Of a stretch of 64,000 nucleotides of DNA, positions 61,824-64,000 are shown in pieces. A program made the position numbers and the translations under genes. Origin of the DNA: Schlegelella_A sp035995885. GTDB taxonomy: Bacteria; Pseudomonadota; Gammaproteobacteria; Burkholderiales; Burkholderiaceae_C. Under the pieces are notes generated by a model. That model ran no database searches and was not told the origin of the DNA. It was given only the letters and a program-made list of their open reading frames with translations. The stretch lies in assembly GCA_035995885.1 (NCBI GenBank), contig DASYKC010000156.1, forward strand, positions 1 through 64,000, read 5' to 3'. How positions within the stretch are numbered: the stretch's first letter is position 1; each line of letters opens with the position of its first letter.

Positions 61824-62792
61824 ATGGGCGCGCTGCGCGCCTTGAGCGTCAGCCAGCAGGTCGGCCTGCTGTTCGTCGCCCTGTTCGGCCTGCTCGCGCT
61901 GGTCACGCTGATCGCCTTCAGCCGCTCGTTCAGGGAGCTCTCGTCCGAGCAAGCGGCGCTGCGCGAGCGCTTCGCGCGCGAGCTGCGCGCGCTGTGGCTC
62001 GTCGCGCTCCTGTTCTGGGTGGCGTGGGCGTCGGGCCCGCTCGGCTCGACGCTGCTGTTCGGCTTCGTCTCGTTCTTCGCGTTGCGCGAGTTCGTCACGC
62101 TCACCCACACGCGGCGCGCCGACCACCGCGCCCTGCTGCTCGCCTTCTTCGTGATCCTGCCGGCGCAGTACGTCCTCGTCGGCATGGGCCTCGTCAATGC
62201 CTTCACCGTCTTCATCCCGGTCTACGTGTTCTTCGCGCTGCCGGTGATCAGCGCGCTCGCCAACGATCCGTTCCGCTTCCTCGAGCGGACGGCGAAGATC
62301 CAGTGGGGCATCACCGTCACCGTCTACGGCCTGAGCCACGCGCCGGCGCTCCTGCTGCTCGACGTGCCGAGCTATCGCGAGCGCGGCGCCTTCCTCGTCC
62401 TCTTCCTCGTCCTCGTCGTCGTCGCCGCGCAGCTCGGTCAGGAGGTCGCGAGCCGGCGCCTGCGCCGCCGGCCGGTGGCGCGCGCGATCAGCCGCTCATT
62501 CTCGTGGCGCGCCTTCGCCGCCGGCGCGGGCACGGCCGCCGTCGTCGGCGTGCTGCTCTACTGGGTGACGCCGTTCAAGCCGCTCGCCGCGCTGGCGATG
62601 GGCGCGATCGCCGGCGCCGCCGGCACGCTCGGCGAATTCGTGATCAAGGCGCTCAAGCGCGACGCCGGCGTGCGCAACTTCCGCGGCGGCTCGTCGGTGA
62701 CCGGCGCGGTCGGCCTGCTCGACGGCGTCGCGCCGCTCTGCTTCGCCGCGCCCGTGTTCTTCCACTCGGTCCGCTGGTATTTCGGCATCTGA
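61824..62792 (+). CDS. CdsA-like membrane protein with altered signature
   Basis: The 322-residue protein has about eight transmembrane helices and the general layout of phosphatidate cytidylyltransferases. The C-terminal signature is degraded: after ALKRD (276-280), the expected K-D reads R-N (RNF), and PGHGG-x-DR-x-D reads TGAVGLLDGVAP (293-304). Loss of these metal- and CTP-binding residues argues against normal CDP-diacylglycerol synthesis. It forms a pair with the upstream acyltransferase. Confidence 0.75.
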   Translation: MGALRALSVSQQVGLLFVALFGLLALVTLIAFSRSFRELSSEQAALRERFARELRALWLVALLFWVAWASGPLGSTLLFGFVSFFALREFVTLTHTRRADHRALLLAFFVILPAQYVLVGMGLVNAFTVFIPVYVFFALPVISALANDPFRFLERTAKIQWGITVTVYGLSHAPALLLLDVPSYRERGAFLVLFLVLVVVAAQLGQEVASRRLRRRPVARAISRSFSWRAFAAGAGTAAVVGVLLYWVTPFKPLAALAMGAIAGAAGTLGEFVIKALKRDAGVRNFRGGSSVTGAVGLLDGVAPLCFAAPVFFHSVRWYFGI

Positions 62793-62840
62793 AGCGCGCG
62801 CCGCGGCGTCGATCGGCCCCGGTTCGGTTCCAATGGCGCC

Positions 62841-63389
62841 ATGCGCGTCCTCGGCATCGATCCCGGCCTCCGGACCACCGGCTTCGGCGTCGTCGAATGC
62901 GACGGCGGTCGCCTCAGCTACGTCGCGAGCGGGACGATCCGCACCGCCGCCGTCGCCCTCGCCGACCTGCCTGGCCGGCTCAAGGTCATCTTCGACGGCG
63001 TGCGCGAGATTGCGACGCGCTACGCGCCGACCTGCGCCTCGGTCGAGATCGTCTTCGTCAACGTCAACCCGCAGGCGACGCTGCTGCTCGGCCAGGCGCG
63101 CGGCGCCGCGCTCTCGGCGCTGGTCTCGCACGAGCTCGCCGTCGCCGAATACACGGCGCTGCAGATGAAGCGCGCCATCGTCGGCCACGGCCAGGCGAAG
63201 AAGGAACAAGTGCAACAGATGGTGATGCGCCTGCTCGCCCTGCCCGGCTTGCCCGGCCCCGACGCCGCCGACGCGCTCGGCCTGGCGATCTGCCACGCCC
63301 ACGCCGCCGGCAGCTTTGCCGCCATCGCCCGCAGCGCGGGCCTCGCGCCGCGCACGTCGGGCCGCTACAAGAGCGGGCGAACCTACTGA
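62841..63389 (+). CDS. ruvC: Holliday junction resolvase RuvC
   Basis: The 182-residue endonuclease cleaves Holliday junctions with RuvAB. It has the first catalytic acid in GIDPGLRTTGFGV (Asp7), Glu in SVEIVFVNVNPQATLLLGQARGAAL and the C-terminal acids in GPDAADALGLAICHAH. The ruvA and ruvB genes are not within the window. Confidence 0.97.
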   Translation: MRVLGIDPGLRTTGFGVVECDGGRLSYVASGTIRTAAVALADLPGRLKVIFDGVREIATRYAPTCASVEIVFVNVNPQATLLLGQARGAALSALVSHELAVAEYTALQMKRAIVGHGQAKKEQVQQMVMRLLALPGLPGPDAADALGLAICHAHAAGSFAAIARSAGLAPRTSGRYKSGRTY

Positions 63390-63456
63390 AAGTGCGCATC
63401 CGCCGATGGCCTCGGCAGGCGCCGGACGCAAGTCCTCAGGCGACAATCGGCGCCCC

Positions 63457-64000
63457 ATGAATGCCCTCTTCGAAGACGGCGGCAAGTTCCACGCCGGCCG
63501 GGTGATGAGCGAGACCGACGCCTCGCTGCAGATCGAGCTCGCCTCCGGCAAGCGCAGCAAGGTCAAGGCCGCCAACGTCATGCTCCGCTTCGCCGCGCCC
63601 GAGCCCGAGGCGCTGCTCGGCGCGGCCGAGCAGCTCTCGCGCGAGATCGACCTCGACCTCGCCTGGGAGTTCGCGCCCGAAGGCGAGTTCGCCTTCGCCG
63701 AGCTGGCGCGCGACTACTTCGGCGCCAAGGCCGACGCGACCCAGGAAGCCGCCGCGCTGCTGCGCCTGTTCGCCGCGCCGCACTATTTCCGCCGCATCGG
63801 CAAGGGGCGCTTCCGCAAGGCGCCGGAAGAGATCGTCAAGGCTGCCCTGCTCGGCATCGAGAGGAAGCGCCTGGTCGCCGCGCAGATCGACGCCTGGGCC
63901 GGCGAGCTCGCCGCGGGGACATGCCCGGCGCCGATCCGCGAGCAGCTCTATCGCATCCTCTTCAAGCCCGACAAGAACGCGCCCGAGTACAAGGCGGTCG
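63457..64000 (+). CDS. RNB-family ribonuclease, N-terminal part
   Basis: The frame starts at ATG 63457 and runs off the window (181 codons seen). It begins MNALFEDGGKFHAGRVMSET and continues through GKRSKVKAANVMLRF, EIDLDLAWEFAPEGEFAFAELARDYFGA and FRRIGKGRFRKAPEEIVKAALLGIERK, which I recognise as the N-terminus of Burkholderiales RNase II/R-like proteins. The catalytic RNB domain would be downstream. Product and length are inferred. Confidence 0.75.
   Translation, partial: MNALFEDGGKFHAGRVMSETDASLQIELASGKRSKVKAANVMLRFAAPEPEALLGAAEQLSREIDLDLAWEFAPEGEFAFAELARDYFGAKADATQEAAALLRLFAAPHYFRRIGKGRFRKAPEEIVKAALLGIERKRLVAAQIDAWAGELAAGTCPAPIREQLYRILFKPDKNAPEYKAV

Overview
The window is chromosomal DNA of a G+C-rich betaproteobacterium. 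The Burkholderiales are the best fit, probably the Rubrivivax/Piscinibacter/Methylibium part of the order. This rests on the gene content and neighbourhoods (divergent secA and DUF721/dciA; petA-petB-petC then sspA-sspB; hisI-hisE-DUF4870-HIT-tatABC; dusB-fis-purH then ruvC; a DUF1631 gene; a phasin; a Bug-type binding protein). I saw no IS element, prophage, CRISPR array or rRNA. One tRNA gene, tRNA-Thr(UGU), is present.

Layout. 1-990: 3' part of a lower-G+C gene ending in an attC-like remnant, which looks like acquired DNA. 991-5061: secA, divergent dciA-like gene and dsbA. 5086-10242 (minus): a tightly overlapping six-gene operon (acyl carrier protein, HAD phosphatase, class III aminotransferase, alpha/beta hydrolase, TctB, TctA), divergent from an OmpR-type two-component pair (10351-12424). 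12464-32415: a large oxalate/glyoxylate island, described below. 32733-37060 (minus): petABC, sspAB and tRNA-Thr. 37242-42754: mscL, DUF1631 gene, pdxA and a DegS/AlgW-like protease. 43158-50869 (minus): a run of thirteen genes from argB through slmA, pdeM, mutT, hisI and hisE to tatABC. 50937-58139: a Bug binding protein with an FAD oxidoreductase, exported MsrA, a two-domain fatty acyl-CoA reductase, a DUF4124-like protein, a phasin and a YqaA protein. 58245-64000: dusB-fis-purH, an acyltransferase plus a CdsA-like protein, ruvC, and the start of an RNB-family ribonuclease.

The oxalate island reads as one complete pathway. OxlT exchanges oxalate for formate. Two Frc-type CoA-transferases activate oxalate, and Oxc decarboxylates oxalyl-CoA to formyl-CoA. 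An NAD-dependent formate dehydrogenase, with a fused gamma-beta subunit and a large alpha subunit, oxidises formate for energy. A PanE-like reductase in the same island is a good candidate oxalyl-CoA reductase (as PanE2 in Methylobacterium extorquens), giving glyoxylate. Gcl, Hyi and GlxR take glyoxylate to glycerate. Regulation is visible. A short Crp/Fnr-family gene is divergent from oxc with a perfect TTGAC-N4-GTCAA palindrome between them, and a second near-identical site lies upstream of oxlT. A stand-alone PAS protein is translationally coupled inside the oxc-frc-fds operon, and two LysR regulators flank the glyoxylate genes.

The most novel-looking items are the Fnr-like oxalate regulon with its orphan PAS protein, the ACP/aminotransferase/phosphatase/TctBA operon, two structured intergenic repeats (42792-43022 and 49705-49952), and a small ORF behind a near-consensus promoter at 17187-17418. 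No searches were run; family assignments are from sequence motifs and memory of the families.
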